DNA of 64,000 nucleotides. Origin: Microbulbifer sp. MKSA007. GTDB lineage: Bacteria > Pseudomonadota > Gammaproteobacteria > Pseudomonadales > Cellvibrionaceae. The stretch covers positions 2,563,501 through 2,627,500 of the forward strand of contig CP128433.1 in the NCBI GenBank assembly GCA_032615215.1. Direction: 5' to 3'. The notes under the pieces are model-generated. The model saw nothing but the letters and a program-made list of their open reading frames with translations, did not search any database and was not told the DNA's origin. The position numbers were made by a program, and so were the translations under genes. Below are positions 1 through 8,101 of this stretch, in pieces (position 1 is the stretch's first letter; every line of letters begins with the position of its first letter).

Positions 1-1
1 C

Positions 2-2686
2 GATATGAACCGGGCCGGCAAGCATCACCGCTACAATAACCCGCTTAGCTTTACCACTACCTACACCTATAGCCGCACAGGGGTAGCCGTAGATGTCGTC
101 AATGGTGATGGGGCCAGTCTCTCCATGTTTAAGGCTTTTGCCGCGAATAAAAAGCTGGTCTACACCCAAGATGCTAAAGGCGGCAAGACCTACTACCGCT
201 ACGACGGTGCCGGCCGACTGGTGTCTTTAGTCGACGCAGCAGCCAATGATATTCGCTACGAATACAACGGCTTCGGTGAAGTTACCGCCGTGGACGACCC
301 CAATAGTGGCCGCAGCAGTTTCGAATACAACGCCTTCGGCGAGCGTATTGCCAGCACCGATGCCAATAACCGCATCACTGACACCTTTTATGACAAGCTC
401 GGCCGGGTTACCGGCACGGTCAACAACGGCGATACCATTGCCAGGTTGTACGACCAGAATGGCCATTACGGGCTCTTAACCACCGAAGCTCGCAACGAAG
501 ACTATATCCGCCTGTTTGAATACCAGTCGGGCACTTATCACCCAACGACCACCTACACGGTGATCGACGAAGCCAAAGCCTTCCTGGAAGAAACCGCCTG
601 GGATAGTAACTATCACCGGCCCACCGTCACCCGCGCTGCCGATGGGGAAATCTTCCGCAGCCGCTATAACAGCCGTGGCCACGCCTACCAGCACCAACAC
701 TATCAAGCAGATCAAAGCTGGGCTTCCACTTGGACCCTCACCGACGCCACGGCCAGCGGTGCCCCGGTGATCCAGCAGTTTATGGGCGGGATTGAGCAAA
801 AGGTCAGCCGCTATGCCGGCAGCGATATCATCGATGGTATCTGTGCCGGCGGTGTCAATTGCCTGCAATCGGACCAGATCCAATCCATCGACTACCGCCA
901 CAACGCCTGGGGCAGTGTCACCGGTGAAGCCCACCAGCACAACGGCCTGGATTACGCCTACAGCTACGACACGCTACACCGCCTGGAAAGCCAGACTGTC
1001 ACCTCCAGTGACTACCCCCAGTACGACCGCAGCGTAAGCTACACCTACGACGCCGTCGGTAATCTCACTTCAAAAAGCGACTACGCCACCAGCGTGAGCT
1101 ACGGCAATAGTGCCAGAAGTGCCGGCGGCAATGCCGGTCCCCACGCCGTGCGTCAAGTCACCACCACCGATGGCCAAAGCCACAGCCTGGTCTACGATAA
1201 CGCCGGCAACCTGATTACCGGTATCGACGGCCTCAGTGTGGGATATGACAGCTACAACCAAGCCAACCGTATTGAACGCAATGGTATCGTCACCGAGTAC
1301 TTCTACGGCACCGGTATCGATGCCTATAAAAAAGTGGAGACAGAGGGTAGCGACGTTACCACCACCCTCTATATCGGCAATTACGAAGAGATCACTACCG
1401 ACAGCTCTACTAAAGAGCGCACCACCCACGGTGGCTACCTGGTAATTACCCGTGAAAACGACACCATAGAGCAGAGCATCCTGTTAAAAGACCGCCTCGG
1501 CAGTATCACCACTATTGTCGATGCGAACCTGCAACCCGGGGATAGTGATTTTGTCAGGCAGTTCCGCAGCTACGATCCCTTCGGCCAAAGCCGGGACTTC
1601 CAGGGGCAGGACAACCTGGATAGCTTTAACACAACCGATCAGGGCTTTACTGGCCACCGCCACCTGAACGACCAAAAGCTGATTCATATGCGCGGCAGGG
1701 TGTATGATTACCAGCTCGGCCGCTTCCTCTCTCCAGATCCGGTTATTTTGGACCCACAGGACAGCCAGAGCCTGAATGCCTACAGCTATGTGATGAATAA
1801 TCCATTGGCTGCGACTGATCCTACGGGTTATGTGGAAAATAAAGGTGATACGGGGCAAAAGCACAATGGGCGCTCTAAGAGTGAGGATAACCCTACAACT
1901 GAGAGTGGGCAGAAGGCTGTAAAGACTAAGACAGTATATAAAAAGCTGAATAATAGTAGGATTAAGATACCTGTAGGGAAGGTTCCCGTTGGAGTTGATG
2001 GTAATGGGGGCAGCATATCGGTTTCCTCTATAGCCGTAGGGCAAGAGGCTATTACTAGTGCAGGTGAGGGAAGCCGCAGTGGAGGAGCAAGTGAGGAGAG
2101 TCAGGCTGATGGGCAGAGTGGTGATTCCATGCCCATTACTGGGTCTTCCAATGTCGCTTGCGATTCGTGCCACCCGACTTCAAATTTTGAGTTTGACGGT
2201 TCTGGGGTTGATGCAGGTGCATCGTTAATTGCAGATTTATTTCCGGGAGTTGGCTCAGCAAAAAGCTTGGGGCAAGTTTTTACCGGCACTGATTTGATAA
2301 CAGGAGAACCTGTCAATCGATGGCTTGAAGGGGGAGGTATTTTATTAGGGATGATTCCCTTTGGTAAGACGCTAACCAAAGGGGATGAAATGGTTGATTT
2401 ATATCGTGCAGTATCTGCTGATGAATTAGCTCAGATTAGAAGAACAGGGAGTTTTGAAGCCGGTCCTAATTCGCTTGGTGGAAAGTTTTTTGCCGAGAAT
2501 TTAAATGATGCCGCAAGGTGGGGAGAGGTTATGGATGGAGCCGGGAACTACCATTTGTTGAGAGTTCAACTACCAGCAAATGATGCAGGTAGCTTAATGA
2601 GATGGAATAGTCTTGATGGCATTGGTCCTGCGCGATATGGCGAGCTGGACCAGCTCAAGAATGCAATAATTTCGGTAATTGAATGA
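2..2686 (+). CDS. RHS repeat polymorphic toxin, 5' end outside window
   Basis: The reading frame is open at the left edge, so the N-terminal part is missing. Visible are many YD repeats (for example YRYDGAGRL, YEYNGFGEV) up to about residue 560, then the RHS core end with GRFLSPDP and the conserved DPTGY near residue 605, where RHS shells are normally cleaved. A low-complexity Ser/Gly linker follows (about 610-720), then a pretoxin-TG-like stretch (FPGVGSAKS, TGTDLITGE), and a toxin tip of about 95 residues beginning LYRAVSADELAQI. The YRAVS start and later FFAENLNDAARWG resemble ADP-ribosyltransferase-like tips; this is an inference. The next gene overlaps its stop and is the likely immunity gene. 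Coding GC is high in the shell and drops sharply in the linker and tip, as expected where tips are swapped. Family known; exact toxin activity uncertain. Confidence 0.9.
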   Translation, partial: DMNRAGKHHRYNNPLSFTTTYTYSRTGVAVDVVNGDGASLSMFKAFAANKKLVYTQDAKGGKTYYRYDGAGRLVSLVDAAANDIRYEYNGFGEVTAVDDPNSGRSSFEYNAFGERIASTDANNRITDTFYDKLGRVTGTVNNGDTIARLYDQNGHYGLLTTEARNEDYIRLFEYQSGTYHPTTTYTVIDEAKAFLEETAWDSNYHRPTVTRAADGEIFRSRYNSRGHAYQHQHYQADQSWASTWTLTDATASGAPVIQQFMGGIEQKVSRYAGSDIIDGICAGGVNCLQSDQIQSIDYRHNAWGSVTGEAHQHNGLDYAYSYDTLHRLESQTVTSSDYPQYDRSVSYTYDAVGNLTSKSDYATSVSYGNSARSAGGNAGPHAVRQVTTTDGQSHSLVYDNAGNLITGIDGLSVGYDSYNQANRIERNGIVTEYFYGTGIDAYKKVETEGSDVTTTLYIGNYEEITTDSSTKERTTHGGYLVITRENDTIEQSILLKDRLGSITTIVDANLQPGDSDFVRQFRSYDPFGQSRDFQGQDNLDSFNTTDQGFTGHRHLNDQKLIHMRGRVYDYQLGRFLSPDPVILDPQDSQSLNAYSYVMNNPLAATDPTGYVENKGDTGQKHNGRSKSEDNPTTESGQKAVKTKTVYKKLNNSRIKIPVGKVPVGVDGNGGSISVSSIAVGQEAITSAGEGSRSGGASEESQADGQSGDSMPITGSSNVACDSCHPTSNFEFDGSGVDAGASLIADLFPGVGSAKSLGQVFTGTDLITGEPVNRWLEGGGILLGMIPFGKTLTKGDEMVDLYRAVSADELAQIRRTGSFEAGPNSLGGKFFAENLNDAARWGEVMDGAGNYHLLRVQLPANDAGSLMRWNSLDGIGPARYGELDQLKNAIISVIE

Positions 2687-2994
2687 TGACAAAGCAAGTA
2701 AGGGTTTCAGTAAATTGGTTGGGTAAAAAGGCCGAAAATTTACCTGCTGCACTAAGGTATTCTACTGTATCTAAATTTATTGAAGATAAAGATACTTGGT
2801 TAGAACATGCTTGGAGCATGTTGCTTGAATTCGATAAGGCTCCTGTTAAACAGGGGAATCCTTCTTTAGGAACTGCTAGTTTTTTAGTGGAAGATGCTCC
2901 GCATGAGCGCCTCCAACAAGGCACTATTTTTGAATTATATGAAGGTCCAACTAGAGTTGCTGAAGTAAAAATATTGGAAGAAGGTGATCTTTAG
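2683..2994 (+). CDS. Putative immunity protein of the RHS toxin
   Basis: A 103-residue soluble protein whose ATG overlaps the RHS stop codon by four bases (ATGA), the normal arrangement for a toxin/immunity pair. No signal peptide or membrane segment is visible, so it would act in the cytoplasm by binding the cognate toxin tip. The sequence (MTKQVRVSVNWLG and so on) matches no family I recognise. Base composition is AT-rich like the toxin tip, not like the RHS shell, which fits joint acquisition. A second ATG one codon later (2686) could also be the start. The role rests on position; the sequence does not show function. Confidence 0.7.
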   Translation: MMTKQVRVSVNWLGKKAENLPAALRYSTVSKFIEDKDTWLEHAWSMLLEFDKAPVKQGNPSLGTASFLVEDAPHERLQQGTIFELYEGPTRVAEVKILEEGDL

Positions 2995-3103
2995 GAATAT
3001 GAACAGGTGATCTACATTAAAGAAAGCTAAATTTGTTTTTCTATGGAAATTTAGAGGTAGGCGCAGGAGGCTCTCTTTAGGTTTGCACCAAGAAAAAACC
3101 ACC

Positions 3104-3136
3104 AAAGCCCCAGCAGAGTAATCTGCCGGGGCTTTT
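3104..3136 (+). terminator. Rho-independent terminator after the RHS/immunity pair
   Basis: A near-perfect hairpin: AAAGCCCC then GCAGA, a GTAA loop, TCTGC then GGGGCTTTT, with one A/C mismatch, ending in a T-rich tail (CTTTTATTAT). It lies about 110 bases after the immunity gene stop and would end the toxin/immunity transcript. Confidence 0.85.
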
Positions 3137-3204
3137 ATTATCCGGTACGAGTCCAGCGCCGGGCCTCGTACTTCACAGCCCGGCCAAGCGCTGGGCTTTT
3201 GTTT

Positions 3205-3330
3205 TTACTGCCTTCCCGTCGGCTTTAAATCATCCGCAAAGGCGCGCCGGGCATTGTGCTTGAGAATCAAGCTTTCCAATAATGCCTTGGCGATTTTCCG
3301 TTCCTCTTCATCAAACGGTGCGTAAATTCT
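3205..3330 (-). pseudogene. Fragment of an unidentified ORF
   Basis: On the minus strand a 41-codon open stretch ends at a TAA at 3205-3207 and reads APFDEEERKIAKALLESLIL then KHNARRAFADDLKPTGRQ. It has no start codon in frame and joins directly to the RAYT flank repeat that begins near 3328, so it looks like the C-terminal end of a gene cut by that junction. The helical, charged sequence is protein-like but I do not recognise the family. Confidence 0.35.
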
Positions 3331-3506
3331 GGACACCCAAAGATTAGAGAGAGGTGTGAGCTGTGTTGTTAGTGCCAGCTCTAGCGACTATTTCTTTCTG
3401 GTTTAGTGTTAAGGTGCAGTGAAAGACTGGGAAAATGTACTTGGGGTTGAAAAATCGTGGTTTGGATGCAAGCCATGAGGAAAAGTATCGATAGACTGGG
3501 TGGTAA
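3328..3506 (-). repeat. RAYT 3' flank repeat, copy A
   Basis: This stretch, beginning TTCTGGACACCCAAAG and including GTGCCAGCTCTAGCGACTAT, is repeated with high identity at about 9388-9563, in both cases just beyond the C-terminal end of a RAYT-type transposase fragment. A degraded start is also visible at about 14087. It is probably part of the old mobile unit, not host sequence. Confidence 0.6.
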
Positions 3507-3800
3507 CTAGCAGGATGCTGCAGAAAGGAGGCGCCGACAGTCGCCTATACCGTGCACCCAGCGTTTATTGAGCTGTATACAGGCTTGTTGTACTGTCTCC
3601 ACTGATCCCACCAATCCTTTAAAGCGACTTTCAAAGTTTTTGTTGAGGTGTTGCCAGTGTATTGGTGAGATGCCTAGTCGTTTGAGGATGGGTGGCGTGC
3701 TTTCAGCAATATAACCTCGTTTTCTGGGGTCTAGATGTTGACCACTCCCGTCCACTAGTTCTAAATAGTGATCCAGCCGAAAGGGCAGCCCTTTCGGCAT
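3507..3800 (-). pseudogene. RAYT-type (Y1/IS200-like) transposase fragment A, C-terminal only
   Basis: The 97 residues (FRLDHYLELVDGSG, then GYIAESTPPILKRLGISPIH and FESRFKGLVG) match the C-terminal part of REP-associated tyrosine transposase-like proteins common in marine gammaproteobacteria. They align with the longer remnant at 9564-10430. The catalytic N-terminal half with the HUH motif and tyrosine is absent, so it cannot be active. The apparent ATG at 3800 is internal to the ancestral protein: in copy B the frame continues upstream. It lies 10 bases downstream of csrA copy 1 on the same strand, an order repeated at 21995-22459. Confidence 0.7.
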
Positions 3801-3810
3801 GTTCAGTTTC

Positions 3811-3981
3811 TCACTTCCTGCTCCTTTTTATACGCACATAAATCTCTTCACGGTGAACGGAAAGTGATTTGGGAGCATTGATCCCAATCTTTACTTGATT
3901 GCCTTTAACCTCCAACACTGTAACTGAGATATTGGTTCCAATTCTCAAGTTCTCGCCAGTCTTACGCTTTAAAATCAACAT
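3811..3981 (-). CDS. csrA: CsrA-family RNA-binding regulator, copy 1
   Basis: A 56-residue protein starting MLILKRKTGENLRIG and containing the conserved HREEIYVRI near the end. CsrA dimers bind GGA motifs in mRNA leaders and change translation or stability. I chose ATG 3981 over ATG 3987 because family members begin MLIL and because AGGA lies 7 bases before it, against 2 for the earlier ATG. Length is normal (family about 55-65). The leader holds a GGA hairpin (4010-4026) and the Shine-Dalgarno itself contains AGGA, which suggests autoregulation. The gene sits downstream of a conserved small ORF whose end overlaps its start, and upstream of a RAYT fragment. A divergent paralogue is at 22286-22459. 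Being in a repeat-rich accessory region, it is probably an accessory CsrA, not the main chromosomal one. Confidence 0.9.
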   Translation of the reverse strand: MLILKRKTGENLRIGTNISVTVLEVKGNQVKIGINAPKSLSVHREEIYVRIKRSRK

Positions 3982-4198
3982 GGTCATTTCCTACAGAAAC
4001 TAAAATCATATGCGGATCTTCCGCATGGGGGATGCTTGGTAAGTAATACGAGGCAGAAGTGAAGGGCGGTGCACGAGAACGGTAGGCGTAGAAGAAGAAA
4101 AGGCGGACGCAACGCTGCCAGAGCTTGAAGAACCTCTTCAAGCCTCTGAATGTACTCCACTTTATTGAAGACGAGCGGGTTTCTAGCGTATTATCCAC
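3962..4198 (-). CDS. Conserved small protein upstream of csrA, copy 1
   Basis: A 78-residue ORF starting at GTG 4198 (VDNTLETRSSSIK in translation) and running 20 bases into csrA. It is conserved as protein with the ORF before csrA copy 2: DNTLETRSSSIK and FFFYAYRSRAPP are shared, and within the second block almost all nucleotide changes fall at third codon positions (CGC/CGT, TTC/TTT, TAC/TAT, GCA/GCG, CCG/CCT). That pattern argues for real coding. The middle is basic and aromatic-rich. No domain is recognised. The GTG start is chosen because copy 2 has ATG at the aligned codon; a TTG at 4225 is a longer alternative. Confidence 0.5.
   Translation of the reverse strand: MDNTLETRSSSIKWSTFRGLKRFFKLWQRCVRLFFFYAYRSRAPPFTSASYYLPSIPHAEDPHMILVSVGNDHVDFKA
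4010..4026 (-). promoter_or_regulatory. GGA-bearing hairpin in the csrA copy 1 leader
   Basis: In the transcript strand it reads ATGCGGA AGA TCCGCAT, a perfect 7-base-pair stem with a 3-base loop, about 29 bases before the csrA start. CsrA prefers GGA at or near hairpin loops, and a second AGGA forms the ribosome binding site. A matching hairpin lies before copy 2 at 22487-22501. CsrA autoregulation is an inference. Confidence 0.5.
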
Positions 4199-4588
4199 TG
4201 AGCCACTTTGATACTTGCTTATCAATTTGGTTAGCTGGCCCCGGGTGTTGGTCCACCTTGGGTCAGCGCCTTTTACTTACTCTTACGTCACGCTACCGTT
4301 CTCCTTTGAGAGATGGGTTTTAAAACTCTTGGGTTTCTTGATCTTTTGGTTGCGAGCCTATTCAGGCATGCTCAATTACGGCCAAAATATCGATAAATAT
4401 CTATCAATTTTACGCAGCTTTGACACTAAAACAAACTGAATAAAATCCAATAAGATCATTTTCGTGCCTATATTTTTACGGCCTTTCATCCATAAAAATC
4501 TCAATTTCCTATTAAAAATTGCAGCTTAAATTGGAACCTTCTCTGATTTAAAAAACAGCGTTAAAAAAATAAAAATTATTAATGTCTC
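4199..4588 (-). repeat. Leader/promoter region of csrA unit copy 1
   Basis: No gene is seen here. The stretch is a diverged direct copy of 24566-24910. Shared blocks include GGTTAGCTGGCCCC, CACCTTGGGTCAGCGC, TTTGACACTAAAACAAACT and ATTTTCGTGCCTATATTTT. Since it lies upstream of the conserved small ORF and csrA in both copies, it probably holds their promoter. Similarity ends just before 4589, where RHS sequence begins. Confidence 0.55.
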
Positions 4589-6892
4589 AATAGCGGCCGC
4601 AGCAGTTTTGAATACAACGCCTTCGGCGAGCGTATTGTCAGCACCGATGCCAATAACCGCATCACCGACACCTTCTACGATAAACTCGGCCGGGTTACCG
4701 GCACGGTCAACAACGGCGATACCATTGCCAGGTTGTACGACCAGAATGGCCACTACGGGCTCTTAACCACCGAAGCCCGCAACGAAGAATACATTCGCCT
4801 GTTTGAATACCAGTCGGGCACTTATCATCCGACGGCTACTTACACGGTGATTGACGAAGCCAAGGCCTTCCTGGAAAAAACCGCTTGGGATACCACTTAC
4901 CACCGGCCCACCGTCACCCGTGCCGCCGATGGGGAAATCTTCCGCAGCCGCTATAACAGCCGTGGCCACGCCTACCAGCACCAGCACTACCAAGCGGATC
5001 AAAGCTGGGTCACCACCTGGACGCTCACCGATACCACCGTCAGCGGTGCTCCGGTTATCCAACAGTTTATGGGCGGTATTGAGCAAAAGATCAGCCGCTA
5101 TGCCGGCAGCGATATTATCGACGGCATCTGTGCCGGCGGTGTCAATTGCCTGCAATCGGACCAGATCCAATCCATCGACTACCGCCACAACGCCTGGGGC
5201 AGCGTTACCGGTGAAGCCCACCAGCACAACGGCTTGGATTACGCCTACAGCTACGACACGCTGCACCGCCTGGAAAGCCAGACTGTCACCTCCAGTGACT
5301 ACCCCCAGTACGACCGCAGCGTAAGTTACGCCTACGACGCCGTCGGTAATCTCACTTCAAAAAGCGACTACGCCACCAGCGTGAGCTACGGCAACAGCGC
5401 TAGAAGTGCCGGCGGCAATGCCGGTAACCTGATTACCGGTATTGATGGCCTCAGTGTGGGATACGATAACTACAACCAAGCCAATCGTATCGAACGCAAT
5501 GGTATCGTCACCGAGTATTTCTACGGCACCGGTATCGATGCCTATAAAAAAGTGGAGACAGAAGGAAGCAACGTTACCACCACCCTCTACATCGGCAATT
5601 ACGAAGAGATCACTACCAGCAGCTCTACCAAAGAGCGCACCACCCACGGTGGCTACCTGGTAATTACCCGTGAAAACTCAACCACCGAGCAGAGCATCCT
5701 ACTGCAAGACCGCCTCGGTAGTATCACCACCATTGTCGATGCCAACCTGCAACCCGGTGATAGTGATTTTGTACGGCAGTTCCGCAGCTGCGATCCCTTC
5801 GGCCAAAGTCGGGACTTCCAGGGCCAGGACAATCTGGATAGCTCTAACACCACCGATCAGGGTTTCACTGGCCACCGCCACCTGAACGACCAAAAGCTGA
5901 TTCATATGCGCGGCAGGGTGTATGATTACCAGCTCGGCCGCTTCCTCTCTCCAGATCCGGTTATTTTGGACCCGCAGGACAGCCAAAGCCTGAATGCCTA
6001 AAGCTATGTGATGAATAACCCATTGGCGGCGACTGATCCTACGGGCTATGCCCCAGAGGGCGGTGACACCGGGCAGAAGCACAATGGGCGCTCTAAGAGC
6101 GAGGATAATCCTACAACTGAGAGTGGGCAGAGAGCATTAAAAAGTCAGAAAAAGAGAAGAGGTCCCCCGAGCCACAGTACTGCGGCGAGTAGGATTGATC
6201 GCAGTAAAGGGCAGAAAGCTGATGTATCAGGTAGTGGGGGTAGCATATCGGCTTCCTCTATAACCGTAGGGCAAGAGGCTATTACTGATGCCGGTGAGGG
6301 GAGTCGTTCTGGTGGGGCAAGTGAGGAGAGTCAGGCTGATGGGCAGAGTAGAGGGGGGATGTAACTACTGCTAATCAGTCTCAACCTGAGGGAGGTGCTT
6401 CTGCTGCGAGTTCAAATGATGGTGCACAAGAGAAGTGGAAACAGCGCTACGAGTTACTTAGATTTAAGGTTTTTAAAGGTGTCCAGGAAGGATCCGATAC
6501 GCCTATTCAGTTAAGTCAGCTAGATATAATTACTATCGCAGAGTATATGAGTATTAAGGCTGATGGAGTTAACCCTATAAATATTTCTGAATTTTCAGAA
6601 AATTTCATTAGCAAGGCAGACACATTTTTATATGGATATGCTAATCAGGAATTTTATGTTGATAATATTGGGGTCTTCAAAGGGGGTTAAATAAACTATA
6701 TTGGTGTTGGTGTATTTGTTGGGCGTTATGGATTTTCTGAAGCTACTCTAAATACACTCGTAGGCGCTTGGAATGTAAATGATGTTCTTGCTGGTAAAGG
6801 AAGCTACAATTTATATTAGGCACAAACCGGGGGGCTTTGGTCAAGATTTGGTCGAGACTATTACAATATTAAGTGATGATGTAAATGATTAA
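4589..6892 (+). pseudogene. Decayed second RHS gene with a different toxin tip
   Basis: From CAATAG at 4589 the sequence is nearly identical to the first RHS shell (from about position 304) but lacks everything upstream. The damage is readable. A 69-base in-frame deletion lies between short repeats near 5424 (the first gene's NAGPHAV...YDNAGNL becomes NAGNL). A TAC-to-TAA change creates a stop at 5999-6001. A one-base loss in a G run (6353-6358) shifts the frame. A further stop is at 6688-6690 (probably CAA to TAA), with another shift near 6820. After the shared linker the tip differs from gene 1 (KWKQRYELLRFKVFKGVQEG, then DNIGVFKGG) and ends at TAA 6890-6892, overlapping the start of its own immunity gene. 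It is a dead toxin gene whose tip family I do not recognise. Confidence 0.85.
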
Positions 6893-6962
6893 TAAGCTTT
6901 GTAGTGGTCTAATCCTTCCGGACACTTCGCTAAGATGGTAAAACTACCAAGCGAGGTGAAGT

Positions 6963-7253
6963 ATGACAACAAAAGGTACACGTCGGCATTTCAAGCCGGA
7001 ATTTAAGAAAGACGCCGTAGCGCTAGTCTCTGAGCAAGGGTATTCAATTTCTAAAGCAGCAGAGGTTGTAGGAACAACAGCCAATAACCTGCGACGCTGG
7101 ATAAAGGAACTGAAGCAGGAAGAAGACGGTGTGAGGTTGGATGTAGGTGAGCGCGCAGAATTAGAGCGATTACGACGTGAAAATAAGCAGTTGCGGATGG
7201 AGAAAGAAATCCTAAAAAAGGCCAGCGCCTTCTTTGCGAAAGAAATGAAATAA
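6963..7253 (+). CDS. IS3-family transposase OrfA
   Basis: A 96-residue HTH protein (FKPEFKKDAVALVSEQGYSI, then AAEVVGTTANNLRRWIKEL) followed by a leucine-zipper-like helix (ELERLRRENKQLRMEKEIL) and the family signature KKASAFFAKE. It binds IS ends and is made alone or as OrfAB by -1 frameshifting at AAAAAAG (7214-7220). The ribosome binding site GAGGTGAAGT lies just before ATG. Intact, and identical to the copy at 46066-46356. Confidence 0.93.
   Translation: MTTKGTRRHFKPEFKKDAVALVSEQGYSISKAAEVVGTTANNLRRWIKELKQEEDGVRLDVGERAELERLRRENKQLRMEKEILKKASAFFAKEMK
7214..7220 (+). other. Programmed -1 frameshift site (A6G) in the IS
   Basis: AAAAAAG in the orfA frame CTA AAA AAG. After a -1 slip the frame stays open (GQRLLCERNEIKYSFIEKQQ) straight into OrfB, which explains how orfB is read without a strong start of its own. 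This is the usual mechanism of the IS3 family. Confidence 0.7.
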
Positions 7254-7297
7254 AGTACAGCTTTATTGAAAAACAGCAAGGCAGCTTTCCTGTTAGG

Positions 7298-8101
7298 GTG
7301 CTCTGCCGGGTAATGCAAGTAAGTAAAACTGGTTATTACGATTGGTGTTGCCGTGGTAATAGCTCAATAGATGCTCAAACATGGCAACTATGCCATCGTT
7401 TGAAGGCCCTATTTGCAGAATCTAGACAGAGCCTGGGAAGTCGTCGGTTAATGAAGCTGTTACGTAAAGAAGGCTTTGAAGTCGGGCGCTATCGAGTCCG
7501 CAAGCTCATGAAAAAGCTAGGCTTGGCAGTAAAGCGTAAGAAGCGATTTACACTGACGACAGACAGTAAACATCACCTGCCGGTCGCAGAGAACCTTCTG
7601 AATAGGGAGTTCTCACCGAGTGCTAAAAATCAAGTTTGGACGACTGATATTACATATATTTGGACTTCGCAGGGCTGGTTGTACTTGGCGGTAGTGATTG
7701 ATCTCTATTCGCGCCGGATTATTGGTTGGCATCTAGATCGGAAGATGGAAACGGCCCTGGTAACTCGTGCGTTGATGATGGCTGTCAATTTGCGTTCGCC
7801 CCCAAAAGGTCTCCTGCATCACTCTGATCGTGGCAGTCAGTATGCCAGCCATACCTACCAAACGTTATTGAGTCAGCATGGGATGGTGTGTTCAATGAGC
7901 CGTAAGGGAAATTGTTGGGACAACGCACCGACTGAACGTTTCTTCAGCAGCCTGAAGCGGGAGTGGGTAACGGGAAACCTATATCCGACAAGGGAGGATG
8001 CGGTAGCAGATGTAAGAGCCTATATTGCTTATTACAACTCACGAAGAATACATACAACACTGGGAGACCTAGCCCCTATCGAATTTGAGAAATGTGCTTA
8101 A
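7298..8101 (+). CDS. IS3-family transposase OrfB (DDE integrase core)
   Basis: A 267-residue HTH_21 plus rve integrase-core protein. The DDE residues can be seen in WTTDITYI, HHSDRGSQYAS and the glutamate of NAPTERFFSSLKRE. The GTG at 7298 is the formal start, but the frame is open upstream to the A6G site, so the active product is the OrfAB fusion. It ends 30 bases before the right IS end. Intact, and identical to the copy at 45218-46021. Confidence 0.93.
   Translation: MLCRVMQVSKTGYYDWCCRGNSSIDAQTWQLCHRLKALFAESRQSLGSRRLMKLLRKEGFEVGRYRVRKLMKKLGLAVKRKKRFTLTTDSKHHLPVAENLLNREFSPSAKNQVWTTDITYIWTSQGWLYLAVVIDLYSRRIIGWHLDRKMETALVTRALMMAVNLRSPPKGLLHHSDRGSQYASHTYQTLLSQHGMVCSMSRKGNCWDNAPTERFFSSLKREWVTGNLYPTREDAVADVRAYIAYYNSRRIHTTLGDLAPIEFEKCA

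Noticed and set aside
1484..2173. Long minus-strand open frames inside the RHS gene
   Set aside because: They mirror the RHS coding frame and follow its codon bias; the same mirror frames occur in the decayed RHS copy. No start signals.
3507..3800. A complete 97-residue gene starting MPKGLPF
   Set aside because: Copy B shows that the same residues are internal to a longer transposase, so this is a fragment.
4180..4215. tRNA-like D-arm (GGCTCAGTGGATAATACGC) on the minus strand upstream of csrA
   Set aside because: csrA is often near tRNA genes, so this was tested, but no acceptor stem, anticodon arm or T arm can be formed, and the copy at 22660 changes the D-arm bases.
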